64,000 bases of DNA, taken from NCBI GenBank assembly GCA_025403435.1, contig CM046350.1:11333008-11397007 (forward strand), given 5' to 3'. Source of the DNA: Artocarpus heterophyllus. Lineage: Eukaryota; Streptophyta; Magnoliopsida; Rosales; Moraceae. A model generated the notes under the pieces. That model was not told the DNA's origin. It ran no database searches and worked only from the letters and a program-made list of their open reading frames with translations. Made by a program: the position numbers and the translations under genes. Positions 1-12,200 of the stretch are shown here, piece after piece (position 1 is the first letter of the stretch; each line of letters opens with the position of its first letter).

Positions 1-731
1 GTGGTCCCATCATAAGACTTGATCTGCAAGACCTTGACCTTTGGCGGCATGGGCGCCCGCATTATGTTATCCGAAAAAGGTGGGTCCTGAGCTCCTGTCT
101 CATCTAGACCAAACCTACAATTTCGGATCTCGTCGATTTGTCGCTGTAGTGCCCGGAACTGACGGCTATTGGTGTCTTCAGGCAGTTCGACCAGATAGAG
201 TACTCCGCCCTCAACACGGCCTCCAGCTCCAGCGTGGCGGTTTCTGTTTATTCCTTGAGACGCGAGCCGGTCAAATACCGAGGCTCGAGAACCTTGTGGT
301 GAAGGGGCACGGGTCGCTTGGCGCCCCATACGGCGTTCCTGAACTATTTTATTATCAGCAGGGATTCCCCTGGTGGATCCTATAAACTGCTCGGATTGGG
401 CTTCTTCAAGGTTGGCTGCACTTCGCTCTACCCGACCCCCAGCCTGGTCAACCTGGGCTGGGGGTGGCAGGGCTGGTGCGCCTTGACGCTGAGCCTGCTG
501 CGCGAGCTGTTGAGTCAGGATCCGGACCGCGTCTGTAAGTTCCCGGATCGGATCTTGGGTGGCTAGGGCATCCACCGGCTTTGCCCTCGCTGTGCTTCCT
601 TGCCCCCCGGACTGGGATCTTGCGGTCCGAGGACAGCCCCTAGGCCGGCCTGTTGCTGGTTGCCTATTTCTCGCCTCGCTCGACCCCTCTGGTCGGGCTG
701 TGTCATCTTTGGCGTTACCTCGAGTCGTCAT
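1..731 (-). CDS. Ty3/gypsy gag, N-terminal part (runs off window)
   Basis: Reading the minus strand from the ATG at 731-729, the frame stays open to base 1, about 243 codons. The protein begins MTTRGNAKDD. It has a polar Gln- and Pro-rich stretch, then a segment reading SVFDRLASQG, and ends near the window edge with MRAPMPPKVKVLQIKSYDGT. This order is typical of the gag polyprotein start of plant Ty3/gypsy elements of the Tat/Retand kind. Gag forms the particle that packages element RNA. A primer-binding site and an LTR lie directly upstream in the same orientation, so this is the 5' end of a minus-strand element whose pol lies to the left of the window. No stop or frameshift is seen in this part. 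Lineage assignment is from memory and less certain than the gag call. Confidence 0.8.
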   Translation of the reverse strand, partial: MTTRGNAKDDTARPEGSSEARNRQPATGRPRGCPRTARSQSGGQGSTARAKPVDALATQDPIRELTDAVRILTQQLAQQAQRQGAPALPPPAQVDQAGGRVERSAANLEEAQSEQFIGSTRGIPADNKIVQERRMGRQATRAPSPQGSRASVFDRLASQGINRNRHAGAGGRVEGGVLYLVELPEDTNSRQFRALQRQIDEIRNCRFGLDETGAQDPPFSDNIMRAPMPPKVKVLQIKSYDGT

Positions 732-780
732 CTCGGGAGCCAGAGGTGATGTAGCTGAAGTTGGGATAAAGGCGTATGGG

Positions 781-797
781 CCCTCCTTCTAGCGCCA
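781..797 (-). other. Primer-binding site of the minus-strand gypsy element
   Basis: The minus strand reads TGGCGCTAGAAGGAGGG, starting three bases after the LTR end. A TGG start at this spacing is the standard place for the tRNA primer of reverse transcription. I do not assign the primer tRNA. Confidence 0.75.
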
Positions 798-800
798 AAA

Positions 801-1435
801 TGTTGATGCTTACCGTTTTCCGACGTCGGATCAATACCCACGTGCGGCTGCGCACGGTCTGACCTCTCCTTGGGCTCGCCTCTGCCCGGAAGTGCTCACC
901 TGCAAGAGGAGGGATGCTTCAGAGAAGATAGAGGGGTTAGTCAATAGACAAGGGCTCTTCGATGCTCAATACAGGTATTGCTCAACAGAGGTCGGCAACT
1001 AGTTAGGTGTGAAGAAGAAGTCTCTCTCTAGAATGTCATAAATGCATCCTATTTATAGGCCACCACTTGGATCGGGTGTAAGATGGGTTTTGCCCACCAC
1101 CCGGGTGTCACATCAAGGTGTGTCATGCAGTAGGTACCAAGTGTCACGCCCATCGCCCAATGAATTGGACTCTATCGGACGGCAACGTATCTGCTTTGTG
1201 TTGGCCTATAATGGTGAGTAGTAGCCTATTTATGAGTAATGTTGGCCCGACTGGAGCTACCGTACATACCGAGGTGACAGCCTTCTTGGGGCGCAGCCTT
1301 AGATGCCTGAGAGGCACCTCGGGAAGAAGAATAAAGCATCGGGGGCCGACAGCAAGCTTCCTAGAGTCTGCCGAGCTTAATAGCCGACCACCAAAGTTAA
1401 GGTCCTCGGTGGTGGCGCCGAGCTTACCCTCAACA
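801..1435 (-). repeat. 5' LTR of Ty3/gypsy element (minus orientation)
   Basis: A 635 bp segment bounded by TGTTGA and TCAACA, a perfect 6 bp terminal inverted repeat with TG...CA ends. It lies next to a primer-binding site and gag on the minus strand. It is clearly richer in GC than the AT-rich DNA to its right. The five bases ACAAT at 1436-1440 would be the target-site copy, but its partner lies outside the window. Confidence 0.8.
1050..1057 (-). promoter_or_regulatory. TATA box of the LTR promoter
   Basis: On the minus strand this reads TATAAATA within CCTATAAATAGG. It lies in the middle of the LTR and upstream of gag, where the U3/R boundary of a plant LTR is expected. A pyrimidine-rich stretch and GAGAGA follow downstream. 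Confidence 0.6.
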
Positions 1436-1829
1436 ACAATAAAAAAAGAATCGTCTCAACCAAATTATCAAATGAAGAAGTTATGATTTTTTTTCACAAG
1501 CATAAAAGAGTGAATATGTGATTTTATTATAATAAATTGATTTGAGTCTAAAGAGTTCAAGGGGGTAGTAGAATTTTAAAAACATAGATTTAAAGGATGC
1601 ATTTTGATTTCACTTTTGGGAAAAACAAATATCTATCTAAAGAATTCTTTGGACTCAAAGTCCAAAGAGTTGGCTCAATACAGGGAACTTTACACATATG
1701 CCATAAAAAGAACCTTGGATTGAAAACTGCCACTTGGCAAAAAGCGTTTGAGAAAATGCTACGAAAATACCACACTGCCACCAGCTTATATTTAACGTAT
1801 TTCCTAAATTACCATTCCTTAAGTACAAC

Positions 1830-2345
1830 TGATAAATTTGTAATTTACATGGTAAACTACGAATTTACCAGCTAAGTAAACAAGACACTTATCTATGACA
1901 GGTCTATGTGCAGTCAGTAAACTCATAATTTATATGGTAAATTACAAATTTACCAATTAAGTGTTGATGCAATTAATAATTTACATGGTAAGTTTAAAAT
2001 TAATATCATGTTCAACTTGTAAGTTTGTAAGTTACATAGTAAATTATGAATTTAATAACTCAGTAAACAAGACACACTTATAAGAACTTACAATTAAGTG
2101 TTGATGAATTACGAATATACTATGTAACTTGTAAATTCGTAATTTACATAGTATATTTGTAATTTACCAGTTAAGTGTTGATGTGTGTGTGTGTGTGTGT
2201 TTTAAGAAATAATAATTTTTTAATTAGTAACTATATCTTATAAGAAAGGTGGACTTTGTAATTAAATAATTTATATGCTAAATTCAAAATTAAAATTGTT
2301 GTGGACCTAGTAAATTCGTAATTTACCAGTTTAGTGTTGAGTGAG
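1830..2345. repeat. Irregular palindromic AT-rich repeats
   Basis: Variants of GTAATTTACATGGTAAATTA followed by AATTTACCA and TTAAGTGTTGATG recur at least four times (near 1840, 1935, 2030 and 2140). The phrase AGTAAACAAGACAC appears near 1875 and again near 2061. Single units can fold on themselves. A GT dinucleotide run lies at about 2182-2200. Spacing is irregular, so this is a decayed tandem or dispersed family. Confidence 0.6.
2182..2200. repeat. (GT)n microsatellite
   Basis: About nine uninterrupted GT units. Confidence 0.9.
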
Positions 2346-3620
2346 AAGGAGAGAAAGAAAGAAAATGGACCGAACAGAGCTCGACAAAAAAGGAAAAAAT
2401 GACAATGTGCAGTGATAAGCAAGGAGGAGAGAAATCGAGAGAAAAAGAAAAGGAGAGACAAAAGGGGAAAAACGTGAAACATTCAAACCTAGTACTAAAA
2501 TTGTGTTTATAAAAATAAATGAAATAGCAAAAGTGGCATTCACTGAATGAGTTTTTAGTTGAGTGGCATTTGTCAGTCTCTTATTTCCAAAGATGGCACT
2601 TTTCCCAATAACTCCATAATATACCAAAGAAACGGGCCCTACATCTCTTGTAACATTAGCCCTCAAAGTTTCAAAACGAACATTTGTTTCCCTGATCTAT
2701 GAAATATTTAAAAAAACTCGAATTATAATTTTTTAACATAAATGACAAAATATTACATAAATAATAGGATTGTTGTAATATAATAGTGAACCATTAGGCT
2801 GTTAGGTTACCATAGTACAGTCACATGAACATCAAAGAACAGATTATTTGTTTTTGAGAAAATTTTAAGATTTTTTAGCTTATATTTTCAACAATGAAAA
2901 TATTTTAATTATATCAACATTTTAAATTTAAATTTGCGTTAGATATGATCGAGTTGCCAAAATTATGCACCAACTATGTTTCATTAAAAGTTTTAATAAA
3001 GGGATTTTTTATCAAAATTTTAGAAGTGTCATTTTCCATCAAGTTATACACATGTTTGTCCAATTTTTGAGTTTCAAAAATATACTTGTTCTTTTACATG
3101 TGTTAAAACTTAAAAAGTTGGAACTTGTTGGAGTCTCACTTCGAAAAAAAAATTGAAATCTCAGTCTATGTAAGAGATTAGTGGTTTATAGGCAGCAATT
3201 ACCCCCTGAGGCGACCGTTTACTTTGTTTTTCTTGTGTCAAAAAATCTAATGCAAGACAAACGATGGTCTAGGGAATACTCTAGAGGTTCATTTCAAATT
3301 GGAAAATAATTTGTATCAAAATTCAATAATTTCCGATGTGAGATCCTTACAAGACAATTTTAATCTCGAAACTTATGAAAGATGGCTAGTAAGTAGTAAC
3401 ACACACAGCCAGTTTTGTAATGAACCATACAGGTAACAGGACATTATTTTTTGCACAAAATTAATGGAATATGACAAATTTTGAATCACGAATCTCTCTA
3501 TTAATAAGAAAAACCTAAAAAGAGAGACTGATGAAACAGTTATTAACACTGATGATCACATAAAAGGAACCAGGTTGTACCATTCTGGAAAAACTGGCAT
3601 AAAACATTGAGAGTCATGAT

Positions 3621-3977
3621 CTAAACTTCCAAGTTAGAGTTGATCATGTCATCTCTGAGAACCCTGTAACTGAAACCGGGAATACCGGCGTTTACAGCTC
3701 GATTTCTCTCCGCAACTTCGGAGACCGGGCACATGCTCGGTAGGAAACTCCTCCTTGTGCTGCATGGCCTATGCTTCTTCCTCTTCCATGGACTGACCAA
3801 GAAGAACCTCAAACTGGGCCAAGCTGCAGCAGCATGGTGAACATAGACTGATCCCTTAGGTTTTCTCGAGCTTCCATGGCGGTCTAGCTCAAGCTTGCTG
3901 AAGTACTCGATTTCCTTCCTCACCAGAGCCCCTACTGTGCCTCGCGTGCCTATTGCAATTGGAGCACTTGCAGCCAT
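3621..3977 (-). CDS. Small conserved-looking plant protein, unknown function
   Basis: A minus-strand frame of 118 codons from the ATG at 3977-3975 to the TAG at 3623-3621. The protein begins MAASAPIAIGTRGTVGALV, then KEIEYFSKLELDRHG, and ends MINSNLEV. It is basic in the middle (WKRKKHR) and has no signal peptide, membrane segment or domain that I recognise. The start resembles small plant proteins of unknown function that I recall with an IAIGTRGT-type opening; I cannot confirm this without a search. The frame is open further upstream, with an ATG at 4031 giving 136 residues, but those residues look like translated low-complexity leader. The coding part is richer in GC than its surroundings, which supports a real exon. 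It could instead be the last exon of a longer gene. Confidence 0.5.
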   Translation of the reverse strand: MAASAPIAIGTRGTVGALVRKEIEYFSKLELDRHGSSRKPKGSVYVHHAAAAWPSLRFFLVSPWKRKKHRPCSTRRSFLPSMCPVSEVAERNRAVNAGIPGFSYRVLRDDMINSNLEV

Positions 3978-6242
3978 TTTTTCAGGGATTTCTGTGGTTG
4001 TTGAGGAGGTCCTTGTTTTATAAGACTGCATTTTATTTTCCCCTTTCCTCTTTTTTATTTCTAATTCTAATTTTTCTAAAGGCTTATAATTGAAAATGAC
4101 GTAGGAGGCTTCAAGGTGAAGAAAGTGGTGGTCCAAGCCCTTTTTTTTTGCCTGTAGCGGAGGATTGCTTTCGACATGAAGCATCCATCTCTGCTTTGGT
4201 TTTGTTTTGTTTTTTTTTTTCCTTTTATTAAAGCTCTTAATAGTAGTTTTTTCTTTTCTTTTTTTCTTTGGCTGTTGAGAGTTTTTCTTTTGGTTAAAGC
4301 AGACAGCATGAGTTTCTGCATAATTGGTGCTTTGGTTAAGGATGACCCATGAGTAATCTTATTAATCTAATGTTTTACAATTAAAGAGCATGCATATTTT
4401 GGGGACAAATGTTTGACTCTTTTTTGACTACTGTAGCACCGTTTGATTGATTGTTCCTTTTCCTCACATGAGGCAGTGGATTCCGGATCATGATCATGGT
4501 GGGGTAGAAAGGTTACAGAACGTCAAAAATATGGATTCAAAACCGACAAGCTTTTTTGGCCTTTAGCTAATTAGTCATAATCTCCTTAGTTAAAGTTAAA
4601 GCTTGTGCTTTCCCCTGGTTGAGTGCTTTTCACGTTCGGGGTCCTTGCGTTTCATATGTCAATTTGCTTTGTCTGCTTTTGTTAATCCCTACCTTTATTC
4701 CATGTAGGATGTGGCATCATTCAAATGGTTCAAGGATGCATACTATTGAGCTCATGCTTGCTATTAATCCCAGTCGGTGTGGGTACAAGAAATCATTTCT
4801 TCATTCGGTAATGGAACAGGAGACCCCATGCAATACTTACAAACCGAATGGAACTATTAATTTTCCGAGCAAGTTTTCACCACTTTAGGAATTGAATGTG
4901 TTTGGAGGTTCTCAAATGGTATTTGAATTCATCAGCATTGACCAAGAAAAGATGTTACTTTGAACAAGAATGGCACCTTAGTGTTTACTTTTTTTTTAAT
5001 TTATTAATTAATTAATTTATTTATGAATAGAATGACACCTTGGTTTCTAACTATTTCAAACGTCAAAAGTTGCATCAATAAAATCCATTCAAAGTAGAGA
5101 GAAAAAACAAATAAAAACCATTACAAAAATGAGTCCTCAATTTTAGTTTCTCTATTGTTCTCGACGCTTTAAGCATTAGGGCTTTTCTCAGTTAATCCTT
5201 TTATTAATCTTTAGGCAACCAACTTTCAGAAGTGGATGGAATTCCTGGTATATCTCGAAGAAAAGGAAGATTTCCAACAAGGGAAAAAGGTTTATCTGTG
5301 TAAATGGTGAATTTTTAGATCCCTTTAGCCACTTTGTGTAATCATTTGATGGGATTCTTGTATATTTTTTACACACCTTTATCTTCAAATTACATGTGTG
5401 CAAACTTCTTTGTTTTTGTCAAAAATTGGCAATTACTTCTAAGATTGTCTCTCAATCGCAGAAAATAATAAATGGTTTCTGTACTTTGTCATAAAATCAG
5501 AGCCCATCCCCTTTTTCAGACACCTTCCGAAGAAACTATGATAATAAACCAGAATTAGCCTTTGAGAAAATAAGAGAAAAATATAGACAATTCATCATCA
5601 TTGTCGTTTTAGTATATTTTTTAATGGATAAAATGGATAAATAAATTATATTTTCTCCGTATGCCTTGGTTAATTGTAGAATTTAAACTACAGGCCTAAT
5701 TGCTAGCCTTGCTGAGGTTACCCACATTAAAAAAAGAACAGGGAAGGAAACAAGTATACGAGAACACGGATCAAAAAACAAAAAAAAAATCATGCCAGCT
5801 AAGCATGCGTCCCGCATAGAACTTGCAGAACTCTCTCTCTCTCTCTCTCCCCCTCTTTTCCCCACCCTTTTTGGGCTTGTAAGTGAAGAATTTACCATCA
5901 GAAAGTTCTTGTTTTCATAATTCTTAACAAAATGATATCATGGCACAATTGATACGGAAACAAAGAGTAGATCAGAAAGGCCAGTACAAGGTGAACGGCC
6001 AATGGGAAAAAATTTGTTTCGTCAGAGAACTATAATTATGGTATAAATAACAGACATCAAAGTTTCTTTATACGCCTCAAAATTGAATGTTGTGTCTTAT
6101 TTTCTCGATATTCATAATTCACTAACAAACAAACCTGTGTCCTGTGCAGTATCCTCTTCTCTGTCTGCCTCTTTCTCTCCTCTATACTGTTTGTATTCAT
6201 TTTCATTTTCATTTTCCTATACGAGATAATTATCTAAATAAA
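3978..6242. other. Spacer between the small ORF and pPLA-I
   Basis: AT-rich DNA with poly-T runs near 4140-4270 and a CT microsatellite at about 5831-5849. Frames found here, including one on the plus strand at 4619-4888, show no family resemblance. The part directly below 6243 should hold the 3' UTR of pPLA-I. Confidence 0.5.
5831..5849. repeat. (CT)n microsatellite
   Basis: About nine CT units followed by a C-rich run. Confidence 0.9.
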
Positions 6243-9200
6243 CTATTGTATGGTGGGAAGATGGCAGGAATACCTCAACTTCCGATGCGAGGCAAGGGCT
6301 TGCTGCAGAGCAACGTCCACAGTCGCCCCTTCCTGGAACAGTAAGTCATAAAGTTGACATACAAACTGTGACATTTCTTCCTCATCCATGTCCCAAATGC
6401 CTGAGCGGTCGCCATTTTTCTCCGGGTCACTATCTTCCCAATCACTAACGGGACTGGAAGGCTCAGTCTCTTCATCTTCAGCCTCTTCCTCACCAATCTC
6501 AAACTTGCCATTTTCAAAAACACCGAATTCCCCAGATCCCGGGAATGTTGTGAGCTGTGTTTCTGGGGGCTCAACGGAAGAACATATAACAGCCTTGGCA
6601 CCAGAGTCTAAAAATGCCTTGATCAAAGCAGTGGTAAGCCCATAGATCCCTGTGCAAATTATTATCCTGTCCCTCCAAGCTCCAACCTAGAGTCATCGAA
6701 GAAAGCATCAACTAAATTTAGCCTAATCAAAACGCATAAAGTTTGTAGAGGTCAACAAAAAAACTTAAAAGAACCAGCAACTTCCGTCATAAAATGCTCA
6801 CACAAGAAAAAAACAAATAAATAAATAAAATAACTTCAACGTAATTTTTATGGTATCTCCATCATATGAATGATTGGATGTAATTTTTTTTCACGGAGTA
6901 TGCAAAAATATTCTAGTTTTATATCAAAAGTTTTCCTTGATGGAAAGATATACAATTTCTCAGCCAATCACAGAGTCCAACAATCTCCCGAAACCAAGTA
7001 GCCATCCTTCTCGGTTCCAAATAAGGAATCCTGTAACATACGTCATAGACGGCTTGCCCCAAAGGAAAAGAAGGAAAACAACATTGAATAACCTAATAAA
7101 GTCTTTGATCTTCAACATAGGTTATAACACAAGAACCAGGAACCTACCATCCAACGAACATCCTCAGGTGTCAAGTGAATTGAAGGGACTGTTCTACGAA
7201 ACAAGTATGCCCCAATTTCTTGATCATCCTCCATGACCTTTAAAATTTGTCAGCAAACATCAAAAACAAAATTTGTAGCTGTGGAATGCCCAACCAATGA
7301 AAAAAATTAAAGGTTAGAGCGAGTAATGAAAGCATACTTGAGTTTGGCGTCCTATGTATCGGTGGACAATGCCTCCAATTTGGAAGTATGGTTTACTTGC
7401 TACCAAATCTGAAACAGTTGAAATATTTGCAAGAAGAGATGCAGCCTTCCTGTAGTGGCTCCGCATCACTGACAAAAAATTTCTTTTAACACTTTGTAGA
7501 AATTTATCGGCAAGCTCTCCAGGTTCAGCAACCACAAATACATCATTCTGCCAACTAAATAACTACAAGGCAGTCAGGAAATTGGAACCAAACCATGTTA
7601 CCTGAAGAGGAAGGGGGGAAAAAAAAAGACGAAGGGAACAGGTTGACCTTAATGCTGAACCAAGCGAGTCATTTTGAAGAGCTAAATGAATAATGCCCAC
7701 TTGTGGAGAGTTCTGTAACTTCTCATGCAACGACTGCACTGGTAAAGAAAGTTGTCTGGTTCCTGGAGGAGAATTTGGTGGTGATGCAGCTGTCTTTACA
7801 GATTGACCATCTAAACTCAAAGGTGGGACCATATCAATGCGACCAATCCTATGAGCTCCAATATCAGGACTGTATAAAAGTGGGCTCGAAGGAAAACTGC
7901 CTGTAAACATAGGTGACGCAAATGGAGTTGGAAATGCCGTCGCCGGGATTGTCTTGACAAATCCTGTTATTCCTTGCATAAGGGATAACCGTATTCCATT
8001 CCTTGAACAAAATGACTCGAGTGTACGAGCATGGTGCAAAACTCGTCCAGAATCTGGACTGTGTGAAGCTTCAACAAGAAGGACATTACGCCTCCAACCT
8101 AGAGATGGGCTCTTTTCACCTTTAACACAGCGAAGAGAAGTAACAAGTTTTAAAGGCCTTTTACGTATCACAATGAGCAAAAAGCCTAGGAGAGAAATAA
8201 AAAGAAAAGTGCCAATACCAGTACTTGTTGCCTTTGCCTTGGAGAAATTTTGGGACCTCAAGTTCGCAGATAACTTATCTTCCTGTTGGAAAGGCAGCAG
8301 TAGTCTCTCACAAGCACTCTTAAAGGCAAGAGAACTGTTTTGGATGTATTCATCAACTGCAGCTTCCAACTTCAGCCAGACTGCTGGGTCAGTCTCATCT
8401 AGTTCCATATCACACCGTTCGTCAACTGCAGAGACAAAAAAATGTTAGATTAAAACAAATTCTTTCATCAAATAAGCAACTAGTTAAGAATGTCACATAA
8501 TAGACAAAGAAAATATGCATATTTCTTCATAAAATAAAAAAGTCCTCATTTCACACTATGAAGTGTATACAGTGCCAAAGTCAGGAAATACCTGGATTAA
8601 AGCGAAAATACTGTATTTCAGGGAGCATAGGTAGCAATGTGCTCAAAGCTTCCTCTACGCGGTCCACTGAACATGCACTCTCAATCAAAACTTGGCCAGT
8701 ATCCAAATAACGCCAGCCACCTTTCCGTGCCTGCAAAGCAGAAATAGATATATACTAAATAAAGATGAAAATTGAAACAAATAGTTGTTTCAATGGAAAG
8801 TGTAAAAAAAATGTAAGAAATGGAAAGAACAATAAGAAAGGAAAAAACAAAATCTTCCTTGAAAAGAGAACTTGAAGGTATACTCTAGAAGAATCCTTCA
8901 TCATGACCAGTAAATCTTTCTCAACCATATCTAGAATCCTTCATCATGGTTACAAACATATTGAAGCTACTTATGAGACTCCAACCAAGCTTATAATGCA
9001 GAAGCCATCTATTCAAAGAAAGAGAAAATATTGACCTTTGTTGGTACCGAACCACACCCAACGGAAACTAGGCAATCAATTCTTGTATCAGGCCATAAGA
9101 GTTGTGCTTCTCTTATGGCAAAGATTGTAGGATTATTTGCCACTATCGCACCATCTTGCCAACGGTTTATATCTACAAAAAAAATTTTTAAAAAAAGGGC

Positions 9201-12200
9201 AGCAGTCAAGAATAATGGCAAAGATTTACAATGTCAACTTAATAATCAACAGATATTATTGAAATAAAAACAACAGCCGAGTGAATTCCACTTCAAGAAA
9301 AGATACAAATACCATCTGAGTAATCATCAAGATAGTAAGGAGCAGCGGATGATGCTCTTATAGCTTGCCACACTTGATGCCTACAACTTCCAATAAAAGC
9401 ACTGCGCCTATAGCCAACTTGAGCACCTGTAATAGGCGATCCTAGGACGCTGATGGCCGAACTCTCTGAAGTTGCTAGAGGAATTTCTGGTGTTCCAGCA
9501 GGGTACTTTAGTTTTTCGAAACCACAAAAGAGAACCGAAAAAAATGAAGTTAATATAAAGCCTTCAATTAACAGTAATGCTGGTTGCTGAATATAGCTGC
9601 TCTACATCAATACAAAAGAATACAAGTTATAAAAAAAAAGAACAGAACTGCACAAAAAAAACTCTCGGTTCCAAACCTGATAATTGCGGAATACAAAAGG
9701 CTGCGCTGGCATCACGCTTACCAAAGTTGACACAGCAAAAACCTTGGGAACATTTTTCACTGCAGATTCTATTAAGAGGTCTCCATCCTCATCAGCACAC
9801 ATTTCCTTCAACAACCTCTCAAATTGGTCGGCACTGTGCTGCAAGACGATGAATTATTACTCTCTTTCAAGGGATATGAGCAATAATAAAATATAAAATT
9901 AAAATTGAACAGCATCTCTGTTCAGCTGATGACTTTGCCTTCTCCTAAAATTTTAGTTTGTACTTTGTAGAATTGACTACACGAATCACAGTAGGAGAGA
10001 GAACCACACACTCCTTTTATTTAAGAAGAAAATAACAGGGAAACTGAAAAACGTGAGTAACGACTCAACAGAAATTAATCATAATAAAGAATCATGATAC
10101 GTACTTTTGATCCATGTACAACAACTCTAAAACTCTGTGATGAGCTTTTGTAAAGCTGATCCAGCTTCTCTCTCCAAGTGGCAGCTTCATTATCCTTTGG
10201 CACACGTTCAGCAAAAACAAGTTTTCCTAAGAATCCATGATTCGACGAGAGAATTAAAGAAAATTAAGTTGGAACCAAAAAATAAAAAATAAAAAAGTCG
10301 ATAGAACACAAGAAGAAAATTATATATATATATATATAAGAATGAAAACATCCATGCTCATTCCCATACCAAATACCTACCGAGATTTTTGTATATTTCC
10401 TCACATTGATCTAACGTCATCAGCTTGATGCCAAGGGCAACAGCAAGCATGCCACCAGTTGATGTGCCACATATAAGGTCAAACAGCTCATGTATTTGTT
10501 TTCCAGTTCCTTTTTCAATTTCTTTAAGAATCTTAACAGTTGCCAGACCTTTCATACCACCCCCATCCATTGAGAGTATGCGCAGTCCTTGCCTTGGTAC
10601 TTGTCTCCCTCTTATAGCACGTCGTAGATTTTCATTCTCCCCTAAAAATTCATGACACTAACTTATAAACTCTCACATTAACAATGAAAAAAACAAAAAT
10701 AAATTAGACCTGGAAGACAAACCAAGAATTGCCAAAGCACGAGCCGCAGCTTTATTCACACGTGGCTCAGGCGCAACTGTCAAGCGCAGCAGAAGTTCCC
10801 GCAAACTTTCGGAAGTGACAAGAAGTCGGCGATTCTCAAAACAGAAGGCCAGATTTCCGACAGCTAACAAAGCTAATCTTTGTACCTATAGATAGACCCA
10901 AAATAATAAATAATTATGACCATGCTAGTGATTAAACCAGTACGTGATAACAAGGAAGTAGAGACCTTGCCTCAGGATTTTTGTGGGCACATAGTATTTT
11001 TAATGACTTCAATAATTCCTTGGTCAGCATTTTCTGAGCTACACTATCAGATGCAAAAGCCAGCTTCACCACAACATGCAATACAGAAATTACTTCCTCC
11101 CTAGAAACAGATTTAAGTACTATTTCAATGGGTTGCATTACATCGGATTTCATCAGCTGCATTGCAACAGATACGTCTGCAGCAAGAGATGAAAGAGCAG
11201 AACATGCTTGTTCGACCTGCCATAAGAAAGATATATTAAGACTGTACCTAGAAGAAGAGTAAACAAACCAGAAATAACTTACTAATGACAACAAGAACTA
11301 CCAACATACCACATGTCGGTCATCACTGGTTATCATACTTATAAGTTGCCGCACTGCATTCTCATCTTTACCAACAACTGCACGGTTTCCTTGGTCTTGC
11401 ATTGTCTTCGCAAGTGCAGATGCCAGCAATGGGTGATGACAAGAGGAAGAACGAAATATAAGAGAGAAGAAGGCACTTAGCTTATGTCTAGATGCAACAA
11501 AATACAAAACATTTTCCATCTGCATTGCCACAAAAGAAATTTAAAAAGTTATTCTCCCTGCTTAAATAATTCAAACTAAACATTGTCACTAGCATTGTGT
11601 TTATTACTACCTCTATTTGCACATTCACTGATCTCAAGTTGTCATCTGCCACAATTCTGACGTTTGCAAGAGACAAATGCCGAAGTTTATGAAGTGGCAA
11701 TATTTCAGGAAGGAATTCAAGAGGATTACCAAATAGCCTAAGAACCCGTAACTCGGCCATAGCCCTGCCACAAAACTGGAGATTATAGACTTCACAACCT
11801 TACTTGAAATGAAAGGTGAACAAATGACAATGCACTACAAATCAGTATATGTTGAATCATGGATAAAATGACCTGAAATCCAGGAGAGGCCGAACAAGCT
11901 TGTTATGTTCCAGGGACAATTCCACCAAACCGACACATTGTCTCAGTTCTACTGCATGATTCCACACAAAACAGAGAGATAACGACAAGAGGCAATCTAA
12001 CCCCAAGCCCTCATTTGGCTGGTTATGAGAAGACACAAATTTCAATGAAAAAAAGATAGGTTCATGCTTACCAGGTACTGAAACCAACATGTTATAGTCC
12101 ACCCTGAGCACTTTTAAGCTTTTCAATTCGCCAAGCTCAGATGGCAAAAGCGATAGCCTGTTGTTATCAAGGTATAGCTTCTCAAGAAGCGGCAAGCGAG

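Larger units (their letters stand above)
1436..3620. other. AT-rich spacer with degenerate repeats
   Basis: No credible coding region. Short frames here have AT-rich, non-conserved translations. The stretch at about 1830-2345 is a set of diverged palindromic repeats, listed separately. The rest shows no recognisable element. Confidence 0.6.

Noticed and set aside
41..792. Three plus-strand open frames in the GC-rich left end
   Set aside because: They are shadows of the minus-strand gag frame, which reads through with retroelement gag motifs.
7954..8448. Plus-strand frame of 164 codons
   Set aside because: Antisense to pPLA-I exons 14 and 15; no family resemblance.
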